A DNA stretch of 64,000 bases from positions 46,948 through 110,947 of the forward strand of contig JASANE010028039.1 of NCBI GenBank assembly GCA_030248225.1, given 5' to 3'. Below, piece by piece: positions 11,580-24,189 of this stretch. Each line of letters starts with the position of its first letter. Within the stretch, counting starts at the first letter, position 1. Origin of the DNA: Trileptium ribeirensis (taxonomy: Eukaryota > Nematoda > Enoplea > Enoplida > Thoracostomopsidae). Under the pieces are notes generated by a model. That model saw nothing but the letters and a program-made list of their open reading frames with translations. It was not told where the DNA came from and did not search any database. Made by a program: the position numbers and the translations under genes.

Positions 11580-11840
11580 ATAAATTTAGTACAAAGTACA
11601 AAAAAATTTATCAAAATTTTGTACTAAAATTCCGTTCTGAAGTAAAAAATTTCTTAAATTTTATCAAAATTTGCTTCAAAATCGCTTTTCTCTCCATCAA
11701 AAGCGTTTTGGCAGTGTTTCTGACACGATTTTTAACCGTTTTTCTCTTGGCAAAATGTCCCCTGGCAAAATCGGGCGCCCTCTGGTTCGGAACCAGGGCC
11801 CCTGGCAAAATTTTCAGCGAATGGGGAGCCCAGCTATTAA
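11580..11840 (+). repeat. CCTGGCAAAA repeat, copy 2
   Basis: Same motif order as 5706-6018: TGTACTAAAATTCC, CTCTCCATCAAAAGCGTTTT, CTCTTGGCAAAATG, GGTTCGGAACCAG, CCCCTGGCAAAA. Diverged from copy 1 and shorter. Several overlapping frames here are repeat shadows. Confidence 0.6.
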
Positions 11841-12589
11841 CCCACAGTATAACAACATGTCACAATGTTAACACAACAATGCTACAGTTCAATGAACGGC
11901 TGTTCGAGCGATAAAGCTGCGCCAAATCACATGGAGGCTCATCAATATTGTTTGATTATAAGAGAACTACAAGCTAATTATACATGCATATAAGCAACTA
12001 AAATCCAACACAAAAGAAACGAAAAGCGGACGTAAAAATAGAATATGATACTATGTAGTAATATTTATCATACTACTAATAAGGTTATTTACTGAGGAGT
12101 ATCGATCATAACGCAAGCATTAGGTTTTCAAAAAAGAAATTTATATTGCTCGATTCATAGGCTCAAACCAAACCCTGCCGCGGCTTAGTCCATCTACCGA
12201 ATGACCAACAAAATTACGCAACCCATTGAACCAAAACCTTTACACAGTTTGTATTGACATCATTGCGGAGTTCAAAATTTTGGACATACTTCCGCGTGTA
12301 TAACAATATACTGACAATCATGACCACCGTATGCAATTCCGTACTAATACGTGAGTCCACATTAGGCACGTGCACCATGGTTGCTGTTTTATTAAAACCA
12401 CAAACTTAATCGCTCGCGTTCACATTTCTGCCATCGCCATTGAGTGAACGCAAACAAGAGCTCTGTGATGTACGAACGCAATTTCCGTACGCGCACATTT
12501 CTCAATTTCGCACGGTTGTCCGAGTTCACCAAATCACTTACTAAATAGGATACTATGTGCGCGATCTGTGTGTGCCGTATTAGTATACT

Positions 12590-12616
12590 AATAACGCGAT
12601 TGGCAATCGCGTTATT
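12590..12616. repeat. Perfect inverted repeat (13-base arms, 1-base centre)
   Basis: AATAACGCGATTG, one G, then CAATCGCGTTATT. It is immediately preceded by a 12-base palindrome TTAGTATACTAA. Strong cruciform potential in intron DNA. Confidence 0.85.
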
Positions 12617-13092
12617 CTGTGTACGTGGTCAGAAAAATGCGATATTACATGGCAAAATAGCGACAGTGAACAACCTACGTGTTTCTGCCAAATTTTTGCT
12701 CGAGTATATAAATAAAATCGTGATTTGTGTGAATTCAAAGATTTTACGATCGTAATCTGACTTGGCAAATGACAGATGTGTCGGCAACTTTTATGAGGCA
12801 ATTTCTTAGCTACTTTTGCGTCTTGCATTGAAAACGCGGAGTTTTAATATTTTTAGATCTCGAAAATAGCTGCTGAGCCATGTGCTCCGCCATTTATACG
12901 TTCGCTGACAAAAACCTATCGTCCTAAGGTTTTGAACTCGGGGCTACCGCCGTCCATTCGTGCTGTCCAAATTGCGGCGAATAGAAACGTTGTTAGGATA
13001 TAACCAAATTAAAACAAAAACATAAAGCTAAATTACGAAGGGCCAAGTGAAATAATAAAAATACAACACAAAATTCACTATACAGCACATAC

Positions 13093-13171
13093 AGAAAGGG
13101 GCAACGTATCTCCACCGTTCACCAAATGCCGTTCGCTTACTTCTTCGGCCATTCGATCCTGATTAAAGGTA
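13093..13171 (-). CDS. Exon 15 of the split host gene
   Basis: Acceptor TTTTTTGTTACAG, 79 bases (phase 2 in, 0 out), donor TCT|GTATGTGC. The peptide is TFNQDRMAEEVSERHLVNGG and a few more residues. An internal GAA|GTAAGC inside it could serve as an alternative donor. Its entry phase matches exon 14 and its exit matches exon 16. Confidence 0.6.
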
Positions 13172-13539
13172 CTGTAACAAAAAATATGAATGGCGTGAGA
13201 GAAAACTTCAAAAAATATCACGTTTTCATCTAGATATGTTGAACAAATCGCCCACCGCAATAATGTATCAAGAAATAAATAGTAATTATTGAAACGGAAA
13301 GTGCGAAATAGTAAACGCCCCAACGAATGTAATGAAGTTGGTAGTGTTCTGGAGACCCGGTCGGCAGCTCGAGTCACACGTCACGAATTAGAACCATCTG
13401 TGAAGACGAAACAAAAGGATACATTGAAGCTCAATGTTTAAGTTATTTTTATTCCACTGAGGTCACTAGAGGACATTTATTCCTTGCCTGTGGCTGTCAT
13501 TCGTAACGCATTTTCAGATGGACGGATGGCGACAAATTA

Positions 13540-14400
13540 AAACGAAGCGATTGGAGTTTCCACTGAGGGCGCTAGATGTAAAATCGTGAAAATTTCTTTG
13601 TTTTTGTTTCTGTCAGTCATATTTCGACCCCCTCTCTCGGGTCAAAAAAGCAAATAAAACAGGTGTTTCAAGGGTTCTTTGTTGAATCTGGCCCTACGGG
13701 TACTATAATTTCGCAGCATATCTCGCGATACATGCTTTGCATCGAAAAATGACATGCAGAATCAGCTCATCCAGAACTACAGCTCTGCTGACCCTTTGCC
13801 AGAAATAGCGATTTTTCAAATTTCGCAGTCTTATTGCTTGTTTTTACTTAAGAGGGGCCTATTAGGTTATGAAGCACGTTGGATACGAGTGGTTTTGGTA
13901 TCTAGAATCTAACTTGACTATATTATACTTATATGTGGTTTCAAGGGTATTATGGTCGACAAACCCGATTTCCAAAATGTAATGCGTTTCCGCTGTTCTG
14001 ATTATGTATTGCCTGCAGGGCATCAAGAATGGCCTGTATATAGGTATTCCTCAAGGCAGAATAAAACGATTTGGTTATTTACAGTCCAGCGTGGACATTT
14101 CATGCCTTTTCATGTATTTTCAATGGGTTTATGGTCAAAGAACCCGATTTCCAAAATATAGTCTGTCTTCTGCGGTTTGATTTCGTATTGCGTACAGGTC
14201 GCCAAGAATTGTCCATACAGGTTTTCCGATATGATGAATACGATGGTTTGGTTTTCTAGCACAAATACGTGATGCGTTGTCATTGTTTTTGATGGGCTTA
14301 AGCACGACAAGGTTTTAGAGTTCAAGAGGTTTTAAGATAGTATATACACCAAACAAACCCTTTTTACAAAATAATTTGAAAATGAAACAATGCTTGCTCC
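13540..14400 (+). repeat. Composite repeat family with tandem units of about 170 bases
   Basis: At 13935-14100 and 14101-14270 a unit recurs: ATGGTC(A/G)A(C/A)(A/G)AACCCGATTTCCAAAAT, CGTATTGCGTACAGG-type, then TTTGGTTAT. A third, shorter piece starts at 14281. Before it lies an inverted copy of the block seen at 7880-8120, and at both ends text like CTCGCTCC next to GAAAC. The frames inside are not genes. Confidence 0.55.
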
Positions 14401-15602
14401 ATTGCACCCTCGCTTACGAGATAATAACTATACTGTACGATGCATAGCCCTGGTCTGCCTAGATTTCCGAAAAATGGGGTGGGAGAAATTTGAGACCCCA
14501 TAACTATTGTCGGGCGAAAGTTTAAGCGTGCTGGGACAAAAATTTTGTTCTATATTCCACAGTTTCCACATTTGAATTCTGAGAGTAGCAAGTAAAACGA
14601 GCGAAAAGAAAATTTTTTACTAGTCAGATAGTAGTGAAGTTTAACAATGTCTGTTGTTGGGTTTTTAAGCAGATAGACATACTTTGGCCACCATGACTGA
14701 TTCGCATGACAGCTATTTGAAAACTTAACACCTGTATTTATGTCCTTTAGTTAGACGCATAATCCGATTCCAAGATATTCCCTCGAAAAAGATAGCAGAG
14801 AGGTTTATTCGGGTGATTTAGGAGCTCCAAAAACATGTTACGTATTGTACCTCGACAACCGGTGAAATATCTGAGCTTCACTGTAGATATTAAAGCTCAT
14901 TTTGCAAAGCAAATAAGCGTTTATAAGACTGTTTTGCTACGCAGCTATTTCAGGATGCACGACTTGGGTTAAAACGGTTTTTAAATGAGCCAAGAGAGCC
15001 AAAACACACGAATACAGATCGAAGGGCTATGTGGAGATTACTGGTCTTGTGTACTACAGCAACAATTCGTCCTCTATCCGCACATTGTGTGCAGCCATTT
15101 TCATTATTTTGGCTGCAGTATAAGGTCAACACGGATTTTTGAATGGGCCATGAGATCCAAAACCGCTCGAGCTACACGGGCGTTATTGGTCTCATTTTGC
15201 AGAGCAATATTGTCCACTGTGTGCGTGTAGCGAAACTGGCGGTAAGCGGATGTATCTTCTCAACTATTTAGGCAAGGTGGCTGATATTCTGACTCACTCA
15301 GTATGTCGATGCTCAATACAGCAACAGAGTACGTCTCGCTAAATAACATTATGCAACACTCAGAATTCACCGCCTTGCAATAAGACAAGCTACAAGTTCT
15401 AGTACTTTTACTCTCGAACTAATATTTTCAAGCTATAAAATTACGTATTAGCACTAGAAATACTAGCAATTAATATTAAAAATATGCAGTGTATAGAAAA
15501 TATGAATTTAAAGATATAAGACGTCGTGGATTTAGCTCAAAATGAGTGTTTCGGGCAAGTGACTGATAGAACATAGGAAAAATCAGACTAACACGGACTG
15601 GC
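14401..15602. other. No gene recognised (intron 14)
   Basis: AT-rich. A loose internal repetition occurs between about 14980-15075 and 15120-15215 (ATGAGCCAAGAGAGCCAAAACACACG versus ATGGGCCATGAGATCCAAAACCGCTCG). The 81-codon frame over it follows this repeat and has no splice-site support. Confidence 0.45.
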
Positions 15603-15610
15603 CAGTAGTC

Positions 15611-16749
15611 CAGGGAGCAACCGGAATTCCGGTTACGGCGAAAATCGTGTTCTGGTTGCGGTTCCGGCAAAGGGCAAAACCATACCGGAACCGGAATTCC
15701 GGTTTAAAATTTTGTTTGAAATTTCCTCATTTTTGCTTCATCTGTGATCCAAACATATGTAATATATATTATACAATGTTCAAGCTCTAATACAAACAAA
15801 CAAAAGAAAAGATTAATTAAGCAATTTGCCGTGTGAAACGTAAGTAGGTCACACAATTTCAGTAGGAATTTCATTTTTCATAATAACCTGCAGGAGTTTG
15901 TTAACAAATCAAAGCCAACTAGATGCTTGTAGCAGCTATTATACACATTCAGAAGTCTGCCGGGTAAGTTTGAATTAAAACAGTCCAACTCGGTAACAGA
16001 GTATGGCTTACGTAGAAGTACTTAGCATATGCATGTCTAACATAAATTGCGTCAATCGCCAGCCAGTGCGCTTGTAAACTTTGTAAATAAATCTAAATTG
16101 AAGTAACGTTATCTGCAACGCAGCCAGAAACTGCTTTCTTGGAAATGAACTGTATTTATTGAAACTGTGCGAGCAGTATCACAGCTTGTCTCATTTATAG
16201 CATTCTGATTAGAAAGTTATCATCATTACCGATGAATCAACTAACGGGCACTGTTTGTCCAACGCTAGCCTAAACTGTGTCTCTGACCACTGATCAGAAA
16301 ATTACCTTCTATTATTTTCTCTTAGAACCATATAAACCAATAATTTTAAGTTTCCTACAGAACTACATGTAACAAACGTATTTGTACTAAAGGAAGGCGA
16401 CTGGAGACAGAGCGAAAGTGTTTATTCTACGCTCCATGCGTTGTAAGCACATTCAATTTGACGCAGTATTCACTGAGGCACATTCAATTTGTATAGTGGA
16501 AGGCATTTTTGCTCTTTGTCCAAAAACCGACACTTTGATCGATAGAAACTATTAGCTTCCTCAGCCTTTTTACAAGTTTCAGAAAGGCAATAATGCCATC
16601 GCAATACATTAAGTGCAATGTAAAAGTTATTTTTAATGCATTTAAAATCCACTATATCTTCATTTATTGTTGCATCTGTTTTACTAAATTTCGAGGACCA
16701 GGTTCCTGTTCCGGATCCGGTTTAAATGGACGGTTCCGGTTATTCATTG
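15611..16749 (-). mobile_element. hAT-like non-autonomous transposon, copy B (inverted)
   Basis: Full-length copy of the element at 27443-28612 in opposite orientation, 1139 bases. It begins CAGGGAGCAACCGGAATTCC; the other end has degenerated to ATTCATTG. It is flanked by CAGTAGTC (15603-15610) and CTGTAGTC (16750-16757), which match at 7 of 8 positions, as expected for an aged 8-base target duplication. No transposase. It lies in intron 14 of the split gene. Confidence 0.8.
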
Positions 16750-16757
16750 CTGTAGTC

Positions 16758-17926
16758 ATAGCCAAATATCGATGCTCAAATTTTTAATTAAGCAAACCTG
16801 AACACACACTGAGACCTAGATCTGGGTATGCGAAAACAATTTCGGGATAAAACGCAAAATCGAAGATCGTTAGCGCATCAACGCTTTTGTCAACTAAGTC
16901 GGAATGCCGTAATTTAGTAAACTTACATATTATGTTCGTTGTTGCTTTTGCCGCTGTGCGATATATTACGGCGAGCAGCAGTATCTGAAACATTAGCAAA
17001 ATCCAAATAATGTAAATATTGTTTACTACATAAAACTCATTTAGCAACGTAGTACCTATAGAGCAAGCGCATATCGTTAGGTAAAAATTGTCAACTCATA
17101 ATCTTATAGCTTTGGATACAGAGTGAACCAGCAAGAGAAAATTTCCCTTTATAAAAGTCCCACGTGACTGCTGTGTTATACCAACTATACTCACTCAAAC
17201 AAGCTAGCATACAGATTAACCATTACGCAACAGAATTTCACAATACGCTAGACTAGAAGTTTGGAGAGTCCTTGTTTGGTAACCACTGATATTACTGGAT
17301 TCTCTCAGCATGGGAAATTTGCGTTATTTTTAAAACTTTTGGTTTTTAGCTATTTTCCTAAGTTTGTGGCGCTCCGCCGCATACCGCGCTTTCTTGAATG
17401 CAACATTTCACGAGTATATAATTATTCGAGCAAAGTGAGCGAAGCTATATTTCTCTGTAAGGCATTAAAGTTGAGCATGTGCAAACTTGGTTAGGCCAAC
17501 TGTACGTGGCGACACCCGTATCGAAAATTGCGATGAAGTTTGTGTGGAGTGGGCAACCAAATCACAGAAGGGGCGGCAAAATGAGCTGGGGCATAAACCG
17601 GGAAGTGTGCTCTCACGAACCGCGGTAAGACCAGTATAGTTGGTGTGCAGTCATCCACCACCACCACAGTAACCCATTGTAACAATTATCTAGGGCATTT
17701 CGTTTTACGACATTTTTCAGACAAAAACTCAAAACTATTTGGAACAAGTAATGTCGGCATCAACACAATCATGTAGGGACGTAAGGTATCTAGTGAGGTT
17801 AAAGGGATATGTTTAGATAGTTTTCCAATGATACCAATTCTGCTTATATTTTCAGAAATGAACATATACAAAGACGCATCGCTTCAAGCAACACCATGAG
17901 AAGTTTAGTTTAGAACGAGCAATGTG
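16758..17926. other. No gene recognised (intron 14)
   Basis: AT-rich intron sequence. Frames of 60 to 90 codons here overlap on both strands without splice support. Confidence 0.4.
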
Positions 17927-18356
17927 GCGTCCGTACGGTTGTAGTGAGGTGGATCACACGTCGAACATGCGCCTAGTATTGCAAGCTCTACATGAATATA
18001 AGCAACAAATTGCGATAGCATTTGTTGAGTTTAAGGGATCTTTCGAATTTGTTTATGTACCATCGTTTCGAATTCTCGAGGCGTAGAGGTGCCGGCCAAC
18101 CTGGTACGCATGATCAACGCGTTTTTTGAACCATCCTACAATGCCGTGTAGATTAAATCAGGCGTCAGTTCTGATCGAAATCGAACCTGGCGTGCGGCAA
18201 GCTACGATTCTATCCCTGGCGCTATTCAATTTCGCGGTCGACTGATTAAAGCGAACGACGCGTGGAGGCTGGGGAAGTAGTTATAGGCTACAATGGCCAG
18301 TGTTTCACTGACCCGACTAACGCCGATGATGTTGCAGTCATATAGAAGTTCACATC
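17927..18356 (+). pseudogene. RTE-like reverse transcriptase fragment
   Basis: In one frame GCSEVDHTSNMRLVLQALHE and then IAFVEFKGSFE correspond to the GCVDHI..LR block and catalytic block A (FVDFKAAFD) of RTE-type RTs. In another frame IEPGVRQATILSLALFNFAV corresponds to the GVRQGCVLSPLLFN block. At about 18330 TNADDVAVI corresponds to YADDVAIL. Block A Asp is Glu here and YADD reads NADD, with several stops between. It is dead, 5'-truncated, and cut off after the active-site block. Confidence 0.65.
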
Positions 18357-20045
18357 ACAGCTACAGTCGTTATTGTGCCAAACTACCGCAGCCAACTAAC
18401 AAGTGGGGCTTCGAATCTTAATTTCTGTTCCTGGAAACAAGTTTTTTTCAAAACGAACCCTGGGTCCAACTTATGTCCAACAAATTGCTTTTGGGTCCAG
18501 ACCTTAAACACTGGGTCTAGATTTATATTTTTTCATTTTTATTTTATATATAATTTAATATAATTATATATTATATTTTATATTTTTATTCCATGAATTT
18601 TTACACAATAAAGAAACATAATTATATAGCCAGACAAAATTTGCACCACCTCCAACTGCAAAAGATTGGCCCATATTACATGTATGCTTTTGTCAGGAGC
18701 ACAGCATCTGTGGTTTCTGCACTTCTACCAGGGCCATCCATAAACCCAGCAGCAAGCAACTATATACACATGAAAACACTAACGGCTAAAAGCCTGCAGT
18801 TTGTAATAGAATTTATTAGCAGAGCCTATTTCTCCGAAGCCGAAACTGCCCTGAGTCCAGCGTGGGTCCAGCAAAAATTTTTTGGCTCCATACCCATCTG
18901 TGGGCCCAAAAAAACCTAGCCAGGGAAGCCAAATCACAGTCACAGACTCCTCACAAACAAAAACCAGAATAGCAAAAGGATGCATTTTGTGGCTTAAGAC
19001 GACTATGGCACGCAACAATAGTGGCGCACAATGATTAACACCTACAACACTGCCCTAGTGTATATGGCGTCCCCACCGCGTTGGGGGAGGGCGCCTATGA
19101 TTTTCGAGCTCTCCATGATTTCGGCAACCCCCAGGCAAATTTCTTCCCAAGGTCAACACTCCAGGTATTTTAGACACCAAAGATGATAGTCCTGACAAGA
19201 CTCAACATTACTGCTTATATTTATAGTGTTCATTACAAAATAAGGAAGCACGGCCTGCAGAAATATGTATTTTCCGTAGTAAATAAAAAATATGCGGCAA
19301 AACAACCATATACCTGCTGCAAAAGAATATAAAAACATGAAAAATGTAACTATAACAGGTTTCCCGCGGCTTTCCAATTTCAATTTTTCCCTGATTTTTT
19401 GTAAAATTACGTTTTTCTTTTCCGGGATTGTAAAATTCCTGGTTACAAACATAATCTTACAACTTAATATACAAGACATAAATAAGAATGACACCAATTA
19501 ACTCACAGCGGCGATGCTCCCCCATTGGTCTCTTGATGTTGTCGCAGAAAATACGAGGTTTAATAAATACTTTACTTCATAAATCACATACACATTTGAG
19601 TTATCAAACGTTTCTACATTATACTTGGGCATCCAGCTGATTCATTTTGGAGAATCCCCATGGGTGTCTGGCACTAATTGTTAGTAGCGGCCGTTGGTGG
19701 TCAAGGACAACGTCTGTGCGGAATCCGTCTTTCGCCCTAGTATTGTGCTCAGCATTCGTCTTCCCTGTAGGACCACTGTATGGCATTAGGCCTGGAGAAC
19801 CCTGTTCTATCAATCTCTGGGAAACATGATAATGATTATACTCCCAAGCAACCTTCTGCGTGCCTTTTGTACTCTAGGTCAGTTATTGCTCGGGCGCGGA
19901 AAATTCCTCCTGACTTTCATGCTTTCCTACCTTGGCTATAATTCCAATGTAAACTGTCCGTGTTCTCGAAGCGACCGGCTAAAATCTCGCAAGCAAAAAC
20001 AAAGATTAGCGAGATGAACCGAGCAACTTTGCGATTTGCTATACC
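18357..20045. other. Intron 14 continued; AT tract and a repeat copy
   Basis: 18539-18592 is almost pure A/T. 19060-19420 contains a copy of the 1180-1635 repeat family (ACTGCTTATATTT, CGCGGCTT) preceded by GC-richer text (CCCACCGCGTTGGGGGAGG). No exon-like frame supported. Confidence 0.4.
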
Positions 20046-20291
20046 GCCCGCATGCCCACATCCAGTGACGGCAAATGAGGATGCCGTCTTCTATATCAAT
20101 GTTGAGCCCCCAATGTTTGTGGAAATTACAGGTGCTGTAGATCAAATAAACAAATTGAAAGCGAATAAGTATGGCATGTGAGGGTGGGATACCACAGAAA
20201 ATATTATGGCGAAGATGGTCTGAATGCTCTTGCAAAGTTGTTGTCTCAGTGTTGGGCTGAAAAAATGACGTGTACCGAATGGCTTTAGCAC
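20046..20291 (+). pseudogene. RTE-like reverse transcriptase fragment (N-terminal part)
   Basis: EPPMFVEITGAVDQINKLKANK followed, after a short shifted insert, by GEDGLNALAKLLSQCWAEKM. Family knowledge: RTE-type RTs have a PPT..EV..AI..LK.NKAPGEDGLPAE..K segment ahead of block A. The minus-strand 136-codon frame over the same bases is taken as a shadow. It may belong to the same insertion as 17927-18356, but order and spacing do not fit one simple copy. Confidence 0.5.
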
Positions 20292-21806
20292 GCTGGCCAA
20301 GACGCTTACTACGGGCTGCTGTCCACGAGGGAATGGCTGCGTCCATGATTCAGTGTCCTGAAGACCTGGAAACAGCAAATTATATATGAACCCCAATTTC
20401 GAGGTGAAGGCGACCAGACCAGTTAAAAGCCACGCTCCATAGCATTATGGCTAGCAGTCATCAACCTGGAGGACCCTGCAAACGCAGGGTCAGATAAATC
20501 AGGTAACCTTTCTGTTGCGCTGTACTGTTTACTGAAAACTGTGTCCATCAACCCGCGGCGATCCATTTTACCCTAGAGTTATTTACGAATAGTCGAAATA
20601 TAAGTAGTAGTGTTAATTTTGTTATAGCAGTTATTATTAGGACAAATATTTTAGATTAGAACTCCACCCCACCAGGGTTACTTTGTATGCCGACCTGTGT
20701 AAAGGCAAAATTAAGCTGAGTGCACGGCCTGGGGAAGGCACGAAAATTCTGGGGGCACCACCTCCCTGTGTTCTCCACGGTGAGACCAGTATGTAGATAT
20801 ACCTTAAAACTATCCTTACTTCTGGATTCATCGACAGATCCGTTATTGAGCGTCCTACAATGTACAAAAATAAACAATGTTTTAAAAAAAGCTGCTTTTA
20901 TCTGAGTTGCAAAAACGATAAACCAATACTTATTACGCGGTGTTCACGTTACGTCCGATCCGACAGGATCCGTTATAGCCAGACCCGATTTCGGTTCACA
21001 TTGCGTTCGAATGTATCAAATCTGACGCGATCAAACTCCACACCTACCTTATACGTGTGTATACACATGTATTGTGCAAGCTTTGCGATTCGTATCCGAA
21101 AAATGGAACATACATATATATCCGAATATGGAAGACAATATCCTAAAATTGCTAACTTTTATTTAAGCTTCAAAGACTGTGTACTACACTTTCTTTTGCT
21201 TTTTGTTCTTTTGCTAAAATAGTGTTCTTTTGATATGATGCTTTTGCACCTATATTTACGGTATAGGCTTACATAAAATCGACAATTAAGCCTATTTTAG
21301 TGAACAGTTTTAAATTAATAGTGGTCACTATTCCAATTTATAGTTGAAATACTGAACACCATTAATTAGAATATATAGAATATTCAGAATAAAAGTGGAA
21401 ATTCGAGATATCTTTGGTATCTTGAACAGTTTAGCAAAGCAATTTTTGGAACTCAAAATTAGGAACTCTTAAGAACTCAAAGTTTTTCCAATTTGCGAAA
21501 AATTCTGTCTGATTTCCCGTATTTCAACCTATTGCTTCTAAAATTTCCGCGCGAAGGAGGTGCATAGCATTCAAGGGGCGAGATAGGTTTGACACGATGA
21601 GGGTCTGGTCTTGAGGGATAAACCCCCACTATACACACCCATGAATATAATGAATTTTGTGACCGAACGACATTATCGGAAAGCACCAACGAAGCTTAGC
21701 CGCCCATAGACAGAAATTCATAGCCCTAAACCGGACGTGAGACGCGAATTGGAACACACTGCAGTTACTTTAAACTTTGGATTTGCAATAAATATTTGAT
21801 GCTAAC
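20292..21806. other. No gene recognised (intron 14)
   Basis: A piece near 20940-21000 (GTTCACGTTACGTCCGATCC) resembles 9625-9650 (GCTCACGTTGCATCCGATCC), a minor dispersed repeat. Otherwise AT-rich without support for an exon. Confidence 0.4.
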
Positions 21807-21901
21807 CTGTCAACATCATTTTTCAAGTCCTCCTTAATCCTTTTAATTTCCGGATTATCTCGATCCGACATTGCTGATGGGCGTTTTGTAGCATGTGTTG
21901 A
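21807..21901 (-). CDS. Exon 14 of the split host gene
   Basis: Acceptor GTCATTTTTTAG, 95 bases (phase 0 in, 2 out), donor GACAG|GTTAGC. The peptide is STHATKRPSAMSDRDNPEIK followed by RIKEDLKNDVD, very rich in charged residues and likely helical. An internal ATG (MSDRDN) is in frame but the frame is open upstream to the acceptor, so it need not be a start. Phases match exons 13 and 15. Confidence 0.7.
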
Positions 21902-23675
21902 CTAAAAAATGACAAATGGGTGATACAATAATACTGTTGTTATGCTCTTTCACATAAATACCCATATTTACAGATACTAGTAGCTCGAAAAGCGCGGAGA
22001 GACAGAACAAGTGTGGTTACTCTGCCCTTATAGACAGTATTGTCGTTCCAAATTCAGGTCCCTAAGCCCGCTTAATGTTCTGTGATAACAACTATACACC
22101 GGCAATACTTCAGTGATAATGCCACGGTCATTTTAGTCATATAACAGAACAAAAACTCTTTATTTCTTGTTCCAATGACAAAAAGATTAAAACTTTCGAA
22201 ATTTATAAATCATAAATTTTAAGAATAATTTGATGTGAGTTTACGTAATAGGGACCCCAAGACTTGCTTTATTATTTGATTCATACTACACAAATACACT
22301 TTTTATCGTATTTAGTAACCCCGAAAACCTATAGACACGTTCGATTGACCTAGATACGTCTATATTGTAATGCTGGCGAAATCTGACTATCTATGGTGTC
22401 AAAATTTGTCAACCTTTGCTCATTCAGTCTAAAATAATGAAATCATCTTGTTTAACGGTTTAAATAACCTCCAACAATATTCCCGTAGTTCACTCCAACA
22501 AGCAAAGAACTTGTTTTGTAAAATGTATCATTTGTGGTATTTTTTAAACTTTGACTCAGCTTGAAAACGACAGCTCTGACAAAAATGTCAAAAGCACAGG
22601 TGTAGCTCTCGATGAGATGATTTTGGTTATTATGTCTCTGTTTTTCGTCGCAAAGCCTTTATCTCGAGATATAGATCGCGTAAAAATAAATACCCTAACG
22701 GCCAAATTTCAAGAAGTGACCTTGACGCCTTCGGGAAGACGTGGTCCCCGGTTTAACGTCTAACGAAACGGCACAAAATGACTGACTTTGAGATCAAATA
22801 AAAAATTTGTGATCCATCCATCCATCCGGTGATGACTTATGAGCTCTAGACGGACAAAGCTATTTTGAAGAAACTCGCTTGCTCTGTTTCAATTATGCTT
22901 GAAAACAAATAGCATTATAATAATGGTTAAGAACTGTACTTTAGTTTTTACCAAAAACGATGCCGTTAATTCTGCAATTGCCACAAAGTGTATCCCCGAT
23001 TGGCTGCGTTATTCAAGCTGCTGTCGAACGAGAAATCACAAATTTTCGATAAGCAGTCTTAATTTGACATCGGCGCTCAATTAATTTTTTAATTTTACAA
23101 AATTTTCATGGCAAGCACTTATTTTGCTGTCAAAAAATTTTCCGGATTGTTGCAAAATATGTATGCTTAAAGGTATATACGTAACATAAGGGTGAAATAA
23201 GGGCAACGGCGATGCTGCAGCTTTTTCAAAAGTTCGGAGCATCTTCAACATTTATAACTATTAAATGCTGATCTTATATCCGAAAATAAACACTTACTGT
23301 ATAATGTCAAATTGCGAAAAACAAAAAAAAATTGGGGCGAAATATAAAATCACACGTCGGAATATTTTCCACAGGATGATACGTTAAAACCTAAGACTCT
23401 CTGCCCTGGTGGTACACCGTAACTGCACTACTCCCCGTGAAACTTCTGAGTTTCGATTTTTTAAATTAACCACAATCTTGACCACTAAACCATTATCGAA
23501 GCTAGATAGTCTGTAAATTTTATTTCTAAGTTTTAACTGAACGAATCGTTTGCATTTTTAAATTTCACAGTGAATTTTCCAAGATATCATGTTTTTCAGC
23601 AGCTTTACTTAGGAGCATACAATTTTCAATTTCTTTGTTATTAGCATGCATTCTTAAATACCATGCAGTAACCGC
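21902..23675. other. Intron 13; old repeat pieces
   Basis: 22280-22360 resembles 37840-37905 (TTTTTATCGTAT(T/G)TAG(T/C)AACCCC, ACACGTTCGATTGACCTA), and 22560-22700 resembles the block at 26940-27050 (CTCGATGA, CGAGA). Both are parts of the composite repeat. A CATC microsatellite (four units) lies at 22816-22829. No exon supported. Confidence 0.45.
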
Positions 23676-23752
23676 AATTAAGTTCCCGGCGAAAATCGTG
23701 TTCCGATTGCAGTGTCGGCGAAAGACCAAAACCATACCATTCCGGTTTAAAA
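23676..23752 (-). mobile_element. Terminal-repeat remnant of the hAT-like transposon
   Basis: GGCGAAAATCGTGTTCCG, then GGCGAAAGACCAAAACCATACC and ATTCCGGTTTAAAAA match, in order, the right terminal block of the transposon as seen inverted at 15632-15715. Internal parts are absent on both sides. Confidence 0.65.
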
Positions 23753-24189
23753 ATGTCTAAATGCTACACATTTTTTCTTTAGTTGTGCTCCAGCGGTTCT
23801 TGTTGCCTCCCGTTATTCCCCGTTTAATATGCCTTCCATATGTCCGATCAAAAAGTGTTTTCCATAAATAATTATACACTTGTTTAACACCAGCACAGAC
23901 ACGTAGGGCCAGAATTTAGCAACTTGATTATTTATTATTCTCCCTGTTTAGATTAAAAATTGCCTAAAGACCTTTGCATTTTTCATTTTTTAATTTCGAT
24001 GTACGTTTTCATGAGACTGTGTAGAATGCACCGCAACCTATTTTGCACAAAAAACTGACAGCCCGTAATATTACAGTACTCGTCAGGACTATAACGCTAA
24101 AGCCAACACATACAAAAATCGGCAAATGGCCATACTGGTTTATCATTTGCCGTACTACATAATCGGCGCAATTCTTTTAAGTTGCATAC

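Larger units (their letters stand above)
9533..13092 (-). other. Intron 15 of the split gene
   Basis: About 3.6 kb. It contains a possible small inverted-repeat element (10197-10562), a CCTGGCAAAA repeat copy (11580-11840), a perfect palindrome (12590-12616) and an isolated ATG exon-like piece (10763-10793). The rest is AT-rich with nothing recognised. Confidence 0.5.

Noticed and set aside
19936..20346. 136-codon minus frame
   Set aside because: The opposite strand reads as the N-terminal part of an RTE reverse transcriptase, so the minus frame is a shadow.
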